A stretch of DNA of 64,000 nucleotides, taken from assembly GCF_020567425.1 (NCBI RefSeq), contig NZ_JAJCVJ010000002.1, forward strand, positions 124,001 to 188,000, in the 5' to 3' direction. This DNA is from Salinirubrum litoreum. Its GTDB lineage: Archaea; Halobacteriota; Halobacteria; Halobacteriales; Haloferacaceae. The notes beneath the pieces were generated by a model. The model worked only from the letters and a program-made list of their open reading frames with translations, ran no database searches and was not told the origin of the DNA. Below are positions 33,202 through 40,536 of the stretch, piece after piece (the stretch's first letter is position 1; every line of letters begins with the position of its first letter). The translations under genes were made by a program, and so were the position numbers.

Positions 33202-34274
33202 GCTGTCTTCACCCCCCCGAACAGCCCTTCGGGTTTGATCAGGAGCACGACGATCAGGATGAGGAACGCCGCCGCCCGCGTCAGCCCCGACGGGAGCCAG
33301 ATGATCGACATCGCGTCGACGACGCCGATGATCAGGCCGCCGGCCATCGCGCCGTAGATGGAGCCGATGCCGCCGAGGATGACCGCCGCGAAGATCAGGA
33401 GGAGCAGCACCCACCCGAAGCTGAACGACATCGTCCCGCGTTCCAAGACGAGCAGGTAGCCCGCGATGCCGGTCAGGCCGCCGCCGATGATCCACGTCAT
33501 CCGGATGACGCGCTCGGTCGGGATGCCGGTGACGCGGGCGAGGCTCTTGTTGTCGGCCATCGCGCGCATCGCCTTCCCCAGTTTCGTCCGCTGGAGCAGG
33601 AGGTGGACGCCGAGCATCAACCCAGCCGACCCGAACACCAGCGTCAGTTCGTGGCTCGTGAAGGTGACGCCCGCGAGGTCGATCTTCGCCGGACTGGCCG
33701 TGACACCCTTCGTGCCGGTCTTCCAGACGAACGCGATCAGGTACCGGAGCGCCAGCGCGACACCGATGCTGGCGATCAACAACGAGATGCCGTCCGAGTC
33801 ACGCATCGGCCGGTAGACCACCCGGTCCAAGACGAGCGACAGCGCGATGGTGCCGACGCCCGCCGCGACCAACCCCAGGAGGACGGCGACCGGCGACTGG
33901 CTGATGTTGAGGCCGATGTTGTTCGCTTCGATCAGGACGAGGTCGCCGAAGGAGACGGTCCCGATGCCGGCGACGATGTACGCGACCGCCCAGCCGGTGA
34001 ACGCGCCGCTCGTCACGTAGTCGCCGTGGCCGAAGTTGGCGAAATTCAGGATGCTGTACGTCATGGACAACCCGATGCCGGCGAGCCCGACCGCCAGCCC
34101 GACGACGATCCCGTCGGTCAACAGGGTCAGCAGTCTGGAGACCGCCATCGACCCGGTGGCGAGCTGTCTGGCGAGGTCCAAGAGGACGAGAACGCCGACA
34201 GCGCCGACGACGACCGCCATCGGTCGCTCGACGACCATCTCCCGCCCCCGCGTGTATGTATCACTCACTCCCAT
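33198..34274 (-). CDS. livH: branched-chain amino acid type ABC transporter permease LivH
   Basis: The 358-residue permease begins the operon. It has about nine transmembrane segments. GLSMTYSILNFANFGHGDY is the LivH hallmark, and KLGKAMRAMADNKSLARVTGI is the coupling helix touching the ATPase. The end LIKPEGLFGG is also typical. A TATA-like GGTTTATTTAC lies about 40 bases before the ATG. An N-terminal stretch MGVSDTYTRGREMVVERP precedes the first helix, and a second in-frame ATG lies at residue 13. Confidence 0.92.
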   Translation of the reverse strand: MGVSDTYTRGREMVVERPMAVVVGAVGVLVLLDLARQLATGSMAVSRLLTLLTDGIVVGLAVGLAGIGLSMTYSILNFANFGHGDYVTSGAFTGWAVAYIVAGIGTVSFGDLVLIEANNIGLNISQSPVAVLLGLVAAGVGTIALSLVLDRVVYRPMRDSDGISLLIASIGVALALRYLIAFVWKTGTKGVTASPAKIDLAGVTFTSHELTLVFGSAGLMLGVHLLLQRTKLGKAMRAMADNKSLARVTGIPTERVIRMTWIIGGGLTGIAGYLLVLERGTMSFSFGWVLLLLIFAAVILGGIGSIYGAMAGGLIIGVVDAMSIIWLPSGLTRAAAFLILIVVLLIKPEGLFGGVKTA

Positions 34275-34310
34275 GTCTGCTGTTCACAACGTACTTACGA
34301 CCCTACCACG

Positions 34311-34321
34311 GTAAATAAACC
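34311..34321 (-). promoter_or_regulatory. promoter of the liv operon
   Basis: On the minus strand GGTTTATTTAC is a strong TATA-like element about 40 bases before the livH ATG, which leaves a short untranslated leader. No other AT-rich element lies between it and the gene. Confidence 0.55.
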
Positions 34322-34515
34322 TTCGTTCCGGCCCGACTGTGAGCACTGCCGTCTCGTGGCGTCCGAGCCGACCCGCGTCGTGCGGTTTTCGGAGAACGAC
34401 GGAGCTCGGAACGCTGGCATCGTGGTCCCGATGGCCGAAAGAAATATCACGGCGATTCGATCCCGCACCCGACGGCGGGTTTTATCCCGTCTGCGGACCG
34501 ACCGGCGGACAGCGA

Positions 34516-34992
34516 ATGGAGATCGAACCGCCGACGATGGAGGAGACCGAGACGGTCGCCGACCTCTGGGTGTCGCTCGCGCGAGGCCAGCGAAGCCACG
34601 GCTCACACCTCCGGAGTGAGGCGAACCGGGGGGCGATCACCGACGCCATCTCGCGACACCTCATCACCGGCGGCTTACTCGTCGCCCGCGACCCCGACGT
34701 CGTCGGGTTCGTGATGTTCGGTCCCGAAGCCGGGAGCTACGAACAGGACGTGACACGGGGTATCGTCCACAACCTCTACGTCGTCGCCGGACGGCGAGAC
34801 GAGGGCGTCGGCACCGCCCTGTTGGAGGCGGCCGAGACGCGACTCGCCGAGGACGGCGCGGACACGGTCGCACTGGAGGTCATGGCGGGCAACGACTCGG
34901 CCCGGCGATTCTACGAGCGGGCGGGCTATCGCCCTCACCGCGTCGAGTTGGAGAAGCGGACCGAAAGCGACAACGTAACAACGGAGGGGTGA
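34516..34992 (+). CDS. GNAT family N-acetyltransferase
   Basis: The 158-residue protein has the GNAT fold: a DLWVSLARGQRSHGSHL helical start, VVGFVMFGPEAGSY strands, LYVVAGRRDEGVGTALLEAAE with the acetyl-CoA pyrophosphate loop (RRDEGVG, variant of Q/RxxGxG/A), and a C-terminal NDSARRFYERAGYRPHRVEL typical for the family. It acetylates an unknown amine, possibly a protein N terminus. The ATG at 34516 is preferred because a TATA-like GTTTTATC lies about 30 bases before it. The earlier ATG at 34339 lies upstream of that element. Confidence 0.88.
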   Translation: MEIEPPTMEETETVADLWVSLARGQRSHGSHLRSEANRGAITDAISRHLITGGLLVARDPDVVGFVMFGPEAGSYEQDVTRGIVHNLYVVAGRRDEGVGTALLEAAETRLAEDGADTVALEVMAGNDSARRFYERAGYRPHRVELEKRTESDNVTTEG

Positions 34993-35006
34993 GTAGCCGA
35001 AACCGC

Positions 35007-35080
35007 GCCAGGGGAGCATGGGCGGTTCATGCACTCGACTTGTAATCGAGACTTCACGGGTTCAAATCCCGTCCCTGGCT
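35007..35080 (+). tRNA. tRNA-Thr (anticodon TGT)
   Basis: The acceptor arms GCCAGGG and CCCTGGC pair fully. The D arm is GCAT-GGGCGGTTC-ATGC, the anticodon arm CTCGA-CTTGTAA-TCGAG reads TGT, and the T arm is ACGGG-TTCAAAT-CCCGT. The discriminator is T. No CCA is encoded and no intron is present. Confidence 0.95.
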
Positions 35081-35140
35081 TCCGACCACCCTGAGAATTC
35101 AGCCAGTGTGCTTTTCCCTGTCCTATGGTTTTGTTCGGAT

Positions 35141-35299
35141 ATGGTTGGGGAGCCAACGAACGGGGAGAAAGCGCGTATCAAACGGTTCATCGAGACGCCA
35201 CGGTCCCGCCGGCATCCGGATATGCTCGTCCCGGACGACGCCGACAGCGGTGACGGGAGCGACGCCGACCAGGACCGGAGCAGCCACTCTGCGGCCTGA
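35141..35299 (+). CDS. small acidic hypothetical protein
   Basis: ATG to TGA encodes 52 residues, MVGEPTNGEKARIKRFIETP then SRRHPDMLVPDDADSG and an acidic tail. A basic N-terminal half followed by HPDMLVPDD looks like a conserved small haloarchaeal protein, but I cannot name the family. A TTTTCCC element about 30 bases before the ATG could be the promoter. It sits between tRNA-Thr and the lipoprotein gene. The acidic composition is not simply that of a shadow frame. Confidence 0.45.
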   Translation: MVGEPTNGEKARIKRFIETPRSRRHPDMLVPDDADSGDGSDADQDRSSHSAA

Positions 35300-35345
35300 T
35301 CTACGACACCGAACCGACGACAGACCGACGTGACGCTCGCCGGAT

Positions 35346-36398
35346 ATGTTTCGCAGATCACTTCTCGCGGCACTCGCTGCGCTCACCGCCGGATGCAGCG
35401 ACGCGGTCGTTCCGACCGAGACCCCGACCACCACCGACGCGGAGACCACGACTCGCACCGAGACGTCCACGTCTCCGACGACCACCGCGTCTCCGACAGA
35501 GGAACCGACCGAAGAACCGACGACGCCGCGGCCGACCGTCGCAGAGCGCATCGAGACCGCCCAGTCGCTGATCGACGCGGCGGTCGCGGACTACCGCTCG
35601 TACGGCGACGGGGGGTTCGCCGGGGCAGTGACGGCCGGGACGACGATGTTCGATCCGGCACCGATCACCCGGTCGCTCGCGGCCGCGAGCCGAGAACTGG
35701 ACGCCGTCGACGCGGCCGACCCGCCGCCGACACCCGACGAGCGGACCACGATCCAGCGCCTCCGGACGTGGCTCGCGTTCTTCCGGGCGGTCGTCGAGAC
35801 GGTCCCGGCCTACGTCGCCTGTCTGCGGTCGGCACGCCGTGTCGCCGCACGGACCTTCGAGGGACCCGACAGCAGCGCACGCCGGGAGTTGGACGCGTTG
35901 ACCGACGCCGTCGACCGCGCCGAGGCGGGCTACGACGCGGTCGTGCGGACCGGAAGTCGGCTCTCGCGGAGCGTGACCGAACTGGTCGCGGACGTGTCTC
36001 TTGAACAGGCCCGCCGGAAAGTCGACCGACTCGCCGACGAACTGGAGGCGGCCGACGCACTCCGGGCGGGGTACACGACGACGCTCTCGGAGCGTGACGA
36101 CTTCGCGGACGCGCTCGCGACGCTGGACGACGAGCAGTTCGGGACGGCAGCGTTCCGGTTCCGGGTCGTCGCCGACCGGTTCCGCCGGGCCGAACGCCGA
36201 CTCACTGCCCGGCCCGCGCCGGGCGCGTTCGCGTCGCTCGTGACCGACCTCGCGTGTTACACCGGAGCCTTCGCCGACGCGGCGGCCAGTTACGCGGACG
36301 CGGCGACCGCCTACGGCGACGCCCGGACTGCGGACGCCGACCTGTTCGTCTCGGACGCGCGGGCCGCCCTGTCGCGAGCGGGGGCCTGTGTCGCCTGA
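35346..36398 (+). CDS. probable lipoprotein of unknown function
   Basis: The 350-residue protein starts MFRRSLLAALAALTAGCSDA, a twin-arginine signal with a lipobox (LTAGC), so it is probably exported by Tat and anchored by lipid at Cys17. A threonine/proline/glutamate-rich linker (about 25-65) is followed by helical, alanine-rich repeats such as LVADVSLEQARRKVDRLADELEAADAL and FASLVTDLACYTGAFADAAASYADAA. Remaining cysteines are few. The fold is probably a helical bundle outside the cell. No family is recognised. Confidence 0.75.
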   Translation: MFRRSLLAALAALTAGCSDAVVPTETPTTTDAETTTRTETSTSPTTTASPTEEPTEEPTTPRPTVAERIETAQSLIDAAVADYRSYGDGGFAGAVTAGTTMFDPAPITRSLAAASRELDAVDAADPPPTPDERTTIQRLRTWLAFFRAVVETVPAYVACLRSARRVAARTFEGPDSSARRELDALTDAVDRAEAGYDAVVRTGSRLSRSVTELVADVSLEQARRKVDRLADELEAADALRAGYTTTLSERDDFADALATLDDEQFGTAAFRFRVVADRFRRAERRLTARPAPGAFASLVTDLACYTGAFADAAASYADAATAYGDARTADADLFVSDARAALSRAGACVA

Positions 36399-36498
36399 GT
36401 CGGCGGCGACACGACCGGCGCGCCGCGTGGCGCGTGACCCACCCGGTACGCACTCGGGTCGTGCTCCGGGAGGTGGTCGGTCCCGGCGATACGACGGC

Positions 36499-36514
36499 GT
36501 GACCGTTAGGTCAC
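36499..36514. promoter_or_regulatory. 16-bp palindrome before a tiny membrane protein gene
   Basis: GTGACCGTTAGGTCAC has two perfect 6-base arms around GTTA and is centred about 28 bases before the ATG at 36534. It therefore covers the place where the TATA box should be, which is suggestive of an operator. Confidence 0.45.
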
Positions 36515-36533
36515 TGGCGGGAGTAGTCGACGT

Positions 36534-36620
36534 ATGACCGGATCGGACCGATTCTTCCTCGCGGTGATCGCCCTGCTGTTCGCGCTGTTCGTGGTCGGCA
36601 TCGCGGTGAGTCTGCTGTGA
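36534..36620 (+). CDS. 28-residue single-helix membrane peptide
   Basis: ATG to TGA encodes 28 residues, MTGSDRFFLAVIALLFALFV followed by VGIAVSLL. It has a short polar N terminus and one long uninterrupted transmembrane helix. The hydrophobic composition is striking next to the acidic proteins around it, and it is preceded by a palindromic promoter-like element. Small single-span proteins often regulate larger membrane complexes, but no partner is evident here. It could in principle be a chance ORF. Confidence 0.5.
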   Translation: MTGSDRFFLAVIALLFALFVVGIAVSLL

Positions 36621-36661
36621 GTCGCAGGCGAGTCCGCACCGAGCGTGCGTGTCGACACAAA

Positions 36662-36669
36662 GTTTATGT
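36662..36669 (+). promoter_or_regulatory. TATA box of the second small zinc-finger gene
   Basis: GTTTATGT lies 28 bases before the ATG at 36694, preceded by ACAAA, matching a leaderless arrangement. Confidence 0.55.
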
Positions 36670-36693
36670 CAATCGATTAGTCCATCACGACCC

Positions 36694-36852
36694 ATGCCGG
36701 AATGCCAGAACTGTGGCTCGTTCGTGACGAGAGCGTACGCGCGGGTGTTCACACCCGAGGAGGTCGAGGAGCCACGAGTCTGTCCGAACTGCGAGGATAT
36801 GGTCCGCGACGGTGCCGACGTGCGGCAAGCCCGCTCTCCGAGAAACACCTGA
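36694..36852 (+). CDS. small zinc-finger protein (DUF7563-like), paralogue
   Basis: The 52-residue protein starts MPECQNCGSFVTRAYARVFT and has a second pair CPNCEDM, forming a four-cysteine zinc ribbon. The residues shared with the protein at 572 are mostly in the first 20. The ATG at 36694 follows a TATA box by 28 bases, so the longer frame from 36649 is not used. Function is unknown. Being small, charged and zinc-binding, a regulatory or RNA-binding role is possible. Confidence 0.82.
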   Translation: MPECQNCGSFVTRAYARVFTPEEVEEPRVCPNCEDMVRDGADVRQARSPRNT

Positions 36853-36877
36853 CCGACACTCGCCCCGTGAGAGCCGC

Positions 36878-37102
36878 TCAGGACGCGACGACGTACCGGT
36901 CGCGGTCCTGCCCGACGAGTCCGCGCCCGCGAAGCGTCTTCAGGATGCTGAACAGCGTGATCTTCTTCATCGACAGTCCGTCCTGCAGTTCGGTGACGGT
37001 CGCCCCGTCGTGCGTCGAGAGGTAGAGATAGACGAGTTTCGCCCGTGGCGATTCGAGACCGTCGGGAACCGCAGTCTGGTGTGTCCGTCGTGCCTGTTGC
37101 AT
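36878..37102 (-). CDS. winged-helix DNA-binding protein
   Basis: The 74-residue protein is a single winged-helix domain: SPRAKLVYLYLSTHDGATVTEL (helix 1 and 2), DGLSMKKITLFSILKTLRGRGLV (recognition helix) and a wing VGQDRDRYVV. It resembles MarR/TrmB-type or HTH_20-like haloarchaeal regulators. The ATG at 37102 is taken. A TTG at 37120 would give six extra residues. On the minus strand GTTTTATTAT at 37131-37140 serves as promoter about 30 bases upstream. The target is unknown. The convergent zinc-finger gene is the nearest neighbour. Confidence 0.78.
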   Translation of the reverse strand: MQQARRTHQTAVPDGLESPRAKLVYLYLSTHDGATVTELQDGLSMKKITLFSILKTLRGRGLVGQDRDRYVVAS

Positions 37103-37545
37103 TGTCGTACTGGACACCAACTGTTCGACGATAATAAAACCCGTCTACAACAGTCGTCGAAATACTCGCAATCGAGTAAACCTCTAAACAGACGGTCGCT
37201 GGCGGGGAAATCGCCCCCGCCGGGCGTCGCCAGTCGACGTGAGAGTCGACCCCGAGCGCGGCCGATTTTCGACCGTCGTCGTGATCGGGGATCGACACGG
37301 TGTCGTCCCCGACGCTCGCTGCGAGTCCTCGTCGACGAGTGGCGTCGAGCGTGAGTGGAAGGGGCGGGAGTCGAACCACGCGAAGCCAGAAAGTACCACC
37401 GCGCACGGACGGCGGTGCTGCTCTACCACTGAGCCACCCTTCCACTCGTCGCTACGCGAGCGACGAGCAAATAATCGTTGGTTGTCTCCGACCCGGTCCA
37501 GGGCGTCGCCGGCTCTGTCGGGGCCTCGGGGCGGCGAGAGCTGTG
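37103..37545. other. intergenic region with promoter, tRNA-like sequence and hairpin
   Basis: Apart from the winged-helix promoter, this 443-base stretch holds an AT-rich part to about 37195, the tRNA-like sequence at 37356-37443 and a 9-bp perfect hairpin CTCGTCGCT (37445-37453) / AGCGACGAG (37459-37467). The remaining GC-rich sequence shows no gene. Confidence 0.55.
37356..37443 (-). tRNA. degenerate or atypical tRNA-like sequence (anticodon undetermined)
   Basis: On the minus strand the 88-base sequence has a complete 7-bp acceptor helix (GGAAGGG/CCCTTCC, discriminator A), T8, a good D arm (GCTC-AGTGGTA-GAGC) and a canonical T loop TTCGACT. However the T stem (CGTGG against CCCGC) has only two pairs, the anticodon arm does not reach the 5-bp plus 7-base form (best fit CACCGC/GCGGTG with a 9-base loop), and about 14 bases are extra. 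It may be a pseudogene, a tRNA disrupted by an insertion, or a non-standard intron-bearing tRNA. Confidence 0.45.
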
Positions 37546-38538
37546 CTACAGACCGGCGACGACCCACCCGGCGAACTGCGCACCGGCGAGTAGGACCATC
37601 CCGGCGACCGTCGGAAACGGCGACCGACGCCGGGTGTACGCCAGGAGGCCCCACAGCAGGAACGGGGCGGCGAGCAGACTCGCCCAGCAGACGACCGCCG
37701 GCACCGGCCCGCCGTGGACCGCCGCCATCGACACCCCACCCGCGAGGAGTCCGCCGGCGTAGAGCCACCGGAGTCGACCGGCCGACAGGCGGGTCGCCAG
37801 CGTCGCCTTCCCGACCGCCGCGTCGGCCGCGCGGTCGGGCCAGGTCGTCGCCAGCAGGTTGACGAAGACCACACAGCCGAACGGGAGAAACGCCAGCACC
37901 GACGCGACCGTCACCTCGCCCGCGACCGCCACGCCGTACACCGGCAGGAGCACACCGCCGAGCAGGGCGTTGTCGAGTTCGCCCCAGCCGTGCCACGCAA
38001 GCGCCAGCGGCGGGAGCGAGTACTGCCAGCCGAGGACGGCGATCAGTGCGAGGAGGCCGAGCGCCTTCGCGTCCGGCACGGTCGTGACGCGGCCGGTCGC
38101 CCAGAGTTCGATCCCTGCGACGACTCCCACCGCCACGGCGGCGAGCACGAGGGCGGCGACGGCCGCCCGCAGTGCGAGTCGTCGTGGGAGGCCGGTCCGC
38201 ACGAGTGCGCCGCTCCCGCCGGAGAAGGGTGTCCGGGTCGTCAGGTGGTCGGTCTCGTAGTCGGCGTACTCGTTCGCGTAGTGGACGCTGACGGCGACCG
38301 GCGAGAAGAGGAGGAACCCGACGAGGGCGGAGAGGGGGTCGAGGGTCGCCCCCGCGACCACCGCGACGAGCACGCCGGTCGCGTACAGCAGCACCATCAG
38401 CAGTAGCTGGTCGGGGCGGCTCATCTCGATCAGCGCGCGGAGAACGGTCAGCGAGTCGTGATCTGCGCCGGGGCGGGAGGAGTCGGGCACAGAGCGGTCG
38501 GAAGCGTCGGGCACAGAGCGGCGGGGGGAGTCGGCCAC
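37546..38538 (-). CDS. UbiA family prenyltransferase
   Basis: The 330-residue membrane enzyme has about nine hydrophobic segments. The first Asp-rich motif is seen as NEYADYETDHLTTRTPFSGG (about 88-107), and the second is in TWPDRAADAAVGKATLATRL. These bind the prenyl diphosphate through magnesium. The family includes MenA (menaquinone) and archaeal lipid enzymes. Placed 12 bases after sdhA on the same strand, a quinone role is attractive because succinate dehydrogenase reduces menaquinone. The N terminus contains a repeated SVPD motif encoded by a partly duplicated stretch. Confidence 0.85.
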   Translation of the reverse strand: MADSPRRSVPDASDRSVPDSSRPGADHDSLTVLRALIEMSRPDQLLLMVLLYATGVLVAVVAGATLDPLSALVGFLLFSPVAVSVHYANEYADYETDHLTTRTPFSGGSGALVRTGLPRRLALRAAVAALVLAAVAVGVVAGIELWATGRVTTVPDAKALGLLALIAVLGWQYSLPPLALAWHGWGELDNALLGGVLLPVYGVAVAGEVTVASVLAFLPFGCVVFVNLLATTWPDRAADAAVGKATLATRLSAGRLRWLYAGGLLAGGVSMAAVHGGPVPAVVCWASLLAAPFLLWGLLAYTRRRSPFPTVAGMVLLAGAQFAGWVVAGL

Positions 38539-38550
38539 GAACCGGGGGAC

Positions 38551-40410
38551 TCAGTAGCTCCGGACCTTCGGTTCGTAGGTCTTCCCCTCGCCTTCGAGGA
38601 TGACCGGCCGGAACCAGAGCTCCGGTTCGCCGTCGTTCCACGACAGCATCGTGTGTTTGAGCCACGAGTCGTCCTTCCGCTCCTGGTGCTCCTTCCGCCA
38701 GTGGGCACCGCGGAACTCGTCGCGGGCCAGTGCGCCGAGGGTGATGGCCTCCGCGAGGTCGAGGATGTTCCGCGTCTCGATGGTGTGGATCAGGTCGGTG
38801 TTGAACGTCCGCGAGGGGTCGGAGACGCCGACCTCCTGGTAGCGCTCCCGGGCCTCCCGGATGTCGCGGAGCGCCTCCTTCAGGCCCCCCTCCTCGCGGA
38901 AGACGTTCACGTACCGTGTCATCGACTGCTGGACGTCCGACCGGATCTCGGAGTGGTTGACGCCGTCGGTGTTCAGCAGGCGGTCGACGCGGGCACGCTC
39001 GCGGTCCAGCGCGCGCTGGACGATCTCCTCGCCCGTGGCGGCGACCGCACCGCCGTCCGCCGCTTTCTCGCCGCCGTCGGCGACCGCGTCGCCGGACGGA
39101 CTCCCGAGGCCGACCTCGCCGGGCGAGACCGGCGTGTCGACTTCGCCGACCTCGTACTCGCCGCGCTTGCCGGTCTCGATCTTCGCCTCGCCCAGGTCGC
39201 GCCCGGCGGCGTGGTGGCCGGCGCGCGCGCCGAAGACGATCAGTTCCGGCAGGGCGTTGCCGCCGAGGCGGTTCGAGCCGTGAACCGACGCGCAGGCACA
39301 CTCGCCGGCGGCGTACAGCCCCGAGACGCAGGTCTCGCCGTTCTCGTCGGTCTCGACGCCGCCCATCGCGTAGTGCTGGCCGGGCTTGACCGGCATCGGC
39401 GCTTCGAGGGGATCGACGCCCTCGAAGTCCTCCGAGAGGTGGACGATGTTCTCCAGGCGGTCGACGATGCGCTCCTCGCCGAGGTGGCGCATGTCGAGGT
39501 GGACGTACTCGTCCTCGATCCCTCTGCCCTCGTTGACCTCGGTCAACTCGGCGCGGGAGACCACGTCACGCGAGGCGAGTTCGCCGGCGTTGTTCGCGTA
39601 GCCGTGTTCGAACATGAACCGCTCGCCCTCGCTGTTGTAGAGGATGCCGCCCTCTCCGCGCACACCCTCGGTGATGAGCACGCCGGTCGAGGGGAGCGTC
39701 GTCGGGTGGAACTGGATGAACTCCATGTCCTCGATGGGGACGCCGGCGCGGTAGGCCATCGCCACGCCGTCGCCGGTGTTGGCGACCGCGTTCGTCGTGT
39801 GGTCGTACACCTGGCCCAGACCGCCGGTCGCCAGCACGACACCCTTCCGGGCGCGGAAGCCCTCGACCTCGCCGGACTGGATGTCGTAGGCGACGACGCC
39901 GTGACAGGTGCGCTCCTCCGGGTTCTCCTCGTCGGAGACCGCGAGGTTGGAGACGTACCACTCGTCGTACACCTCGATGCCGCGCTTCACCAACTGCTCG
40001 TACATCGTGTGGAGCAGTTGGTGGCCGGTCTCGGCACCGGCGTAGGTGGTTCGCGGGAACGACAGACCGCCGAACGGACGCTGGCTCACCCGGCCGTCGT
40101 CGTCGCGCGAGAACGCCATCCCCCAGTGTTCGAGTTGGATGACCTCCTCGGGGCTGTCCTGTGCGAGCGTCTCGATGGCCGGGGCGTCGCCGAGGTAGTC
40201 CGACCCCTTCATCGTGTCGTAGGCGTGCGACTCCCAGGAGTCGCCCTCCCGGAGCGCGGCGTTGATGCCACCCTCCGCCGCTCCGGTGTGTGACCGGACC
40301 GGGTGGAGCTTCGAGACGATGGCCACGTCCGCACCCTCTTCCTGTGCCGCGATTGCGGCTCTGAGGCCAGCGCCCCCCGCGCCGACCACGATGACGTCGT
40401 GTTCGTACAT
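38551..40410 (-). CDS. sdhA: succinate dehydrogenase/fumarate reductase flavoprotein subunit
   Basis: The 619-residue subunit oxidises succinate. The FAD site is VIVVGAGGAGLRAAIAA (residues 6-22) and the covalent FAD histidine is in SHTGAAEGGINAAL (HTGAAEGG, residue about 41). Active-site residues occur in QFHPTTLPSTGVLITEGVRGEGG and in HYAMGGVETDENGET. The region after VGEVDTPVSPGEVG to about residue 450 is an acidic insert rich in Gly, Ala and Asp. Together with SdhB, SdhC and SdhD it forms the membrane-bound complex II of the TCA cycle. A 126-base gap separates it from sdhB. Confidence 0.96.
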   Translation of the reverse strand: MYEHDVIVVGAGGAGLRAAIAAQEEGADVAIVSKLHPVRSHTGAAEGGINAALREGDSWESHAYDTMKGSDYLGDAPAIETLAQDSPEEVIQLEHWGMAFSRDDDGRVSQRPFGGLSFPRTTYAGAETGHQLLHTMYEQLVKRGIEVYDEWYVSNLAVSDEENPEERTCHGVVAYDIQSGEVEGFRARKGVVLATGGLGQVYDHTTNAVANTGDGVAMAYRAGVPIEDMEFIQFHPTTLPSTGVLITEGVRGEGGILYNSEGERFMFEHGYANNAGELASRDVVSRAELTEVNEGRGIEDEYVHLDMRHLGEERIVDRLENIVHLSEDFEGVDPLEAPMPVKPGQHYAMGGVETDENGETCVSGLYAAGECACASVHGSNRLGGNALPELIVFGARAGHHAAGRDLGEAKIETGKRGEYEVGEVDTPVSPGEVGLGSPSGDAVADGGEKAADGGAVAATGEEIVQRALDRERARVDRLLNTDGVNHSEIRSDVQQSMTRYVNVFREEGGLKEALRDIREARERYQEVGVSDPSRTFNTDLIHTIETRNILDLAEAITLGALARDEFRGAHWRKEHQERKDDSWLKHTMLSWNDGEPELWFRPVILEGEGKTYEPKVRSY

Positions 40411-40536
40411 GATAGACTGGTTCTATCCGTGGTTAGGACTGGGGGTACTTGAGACTCACCCTCTTTCGTGTCGGGTCCTTTGCCAGGACGGACACCGGAA
40501 CGACAAATCGAGTCGGATGTCGGCGACGGTGCCGAC

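Noticed and set aside
34339-34515. GNAT acetyltransferase starting at 34339
   Set aside because: That start lies upstream of the TATA-like element, and the first 59 residues do not belong to the acetyltransferase fold.
37356-37443. Calling the tRNA-like sequence a functional tRNA with a specific anticodon
   Set aside because: The T stem fails and no 5-bp/7-base anticodon arm can be drawn, so I report it only as tRNA-like.
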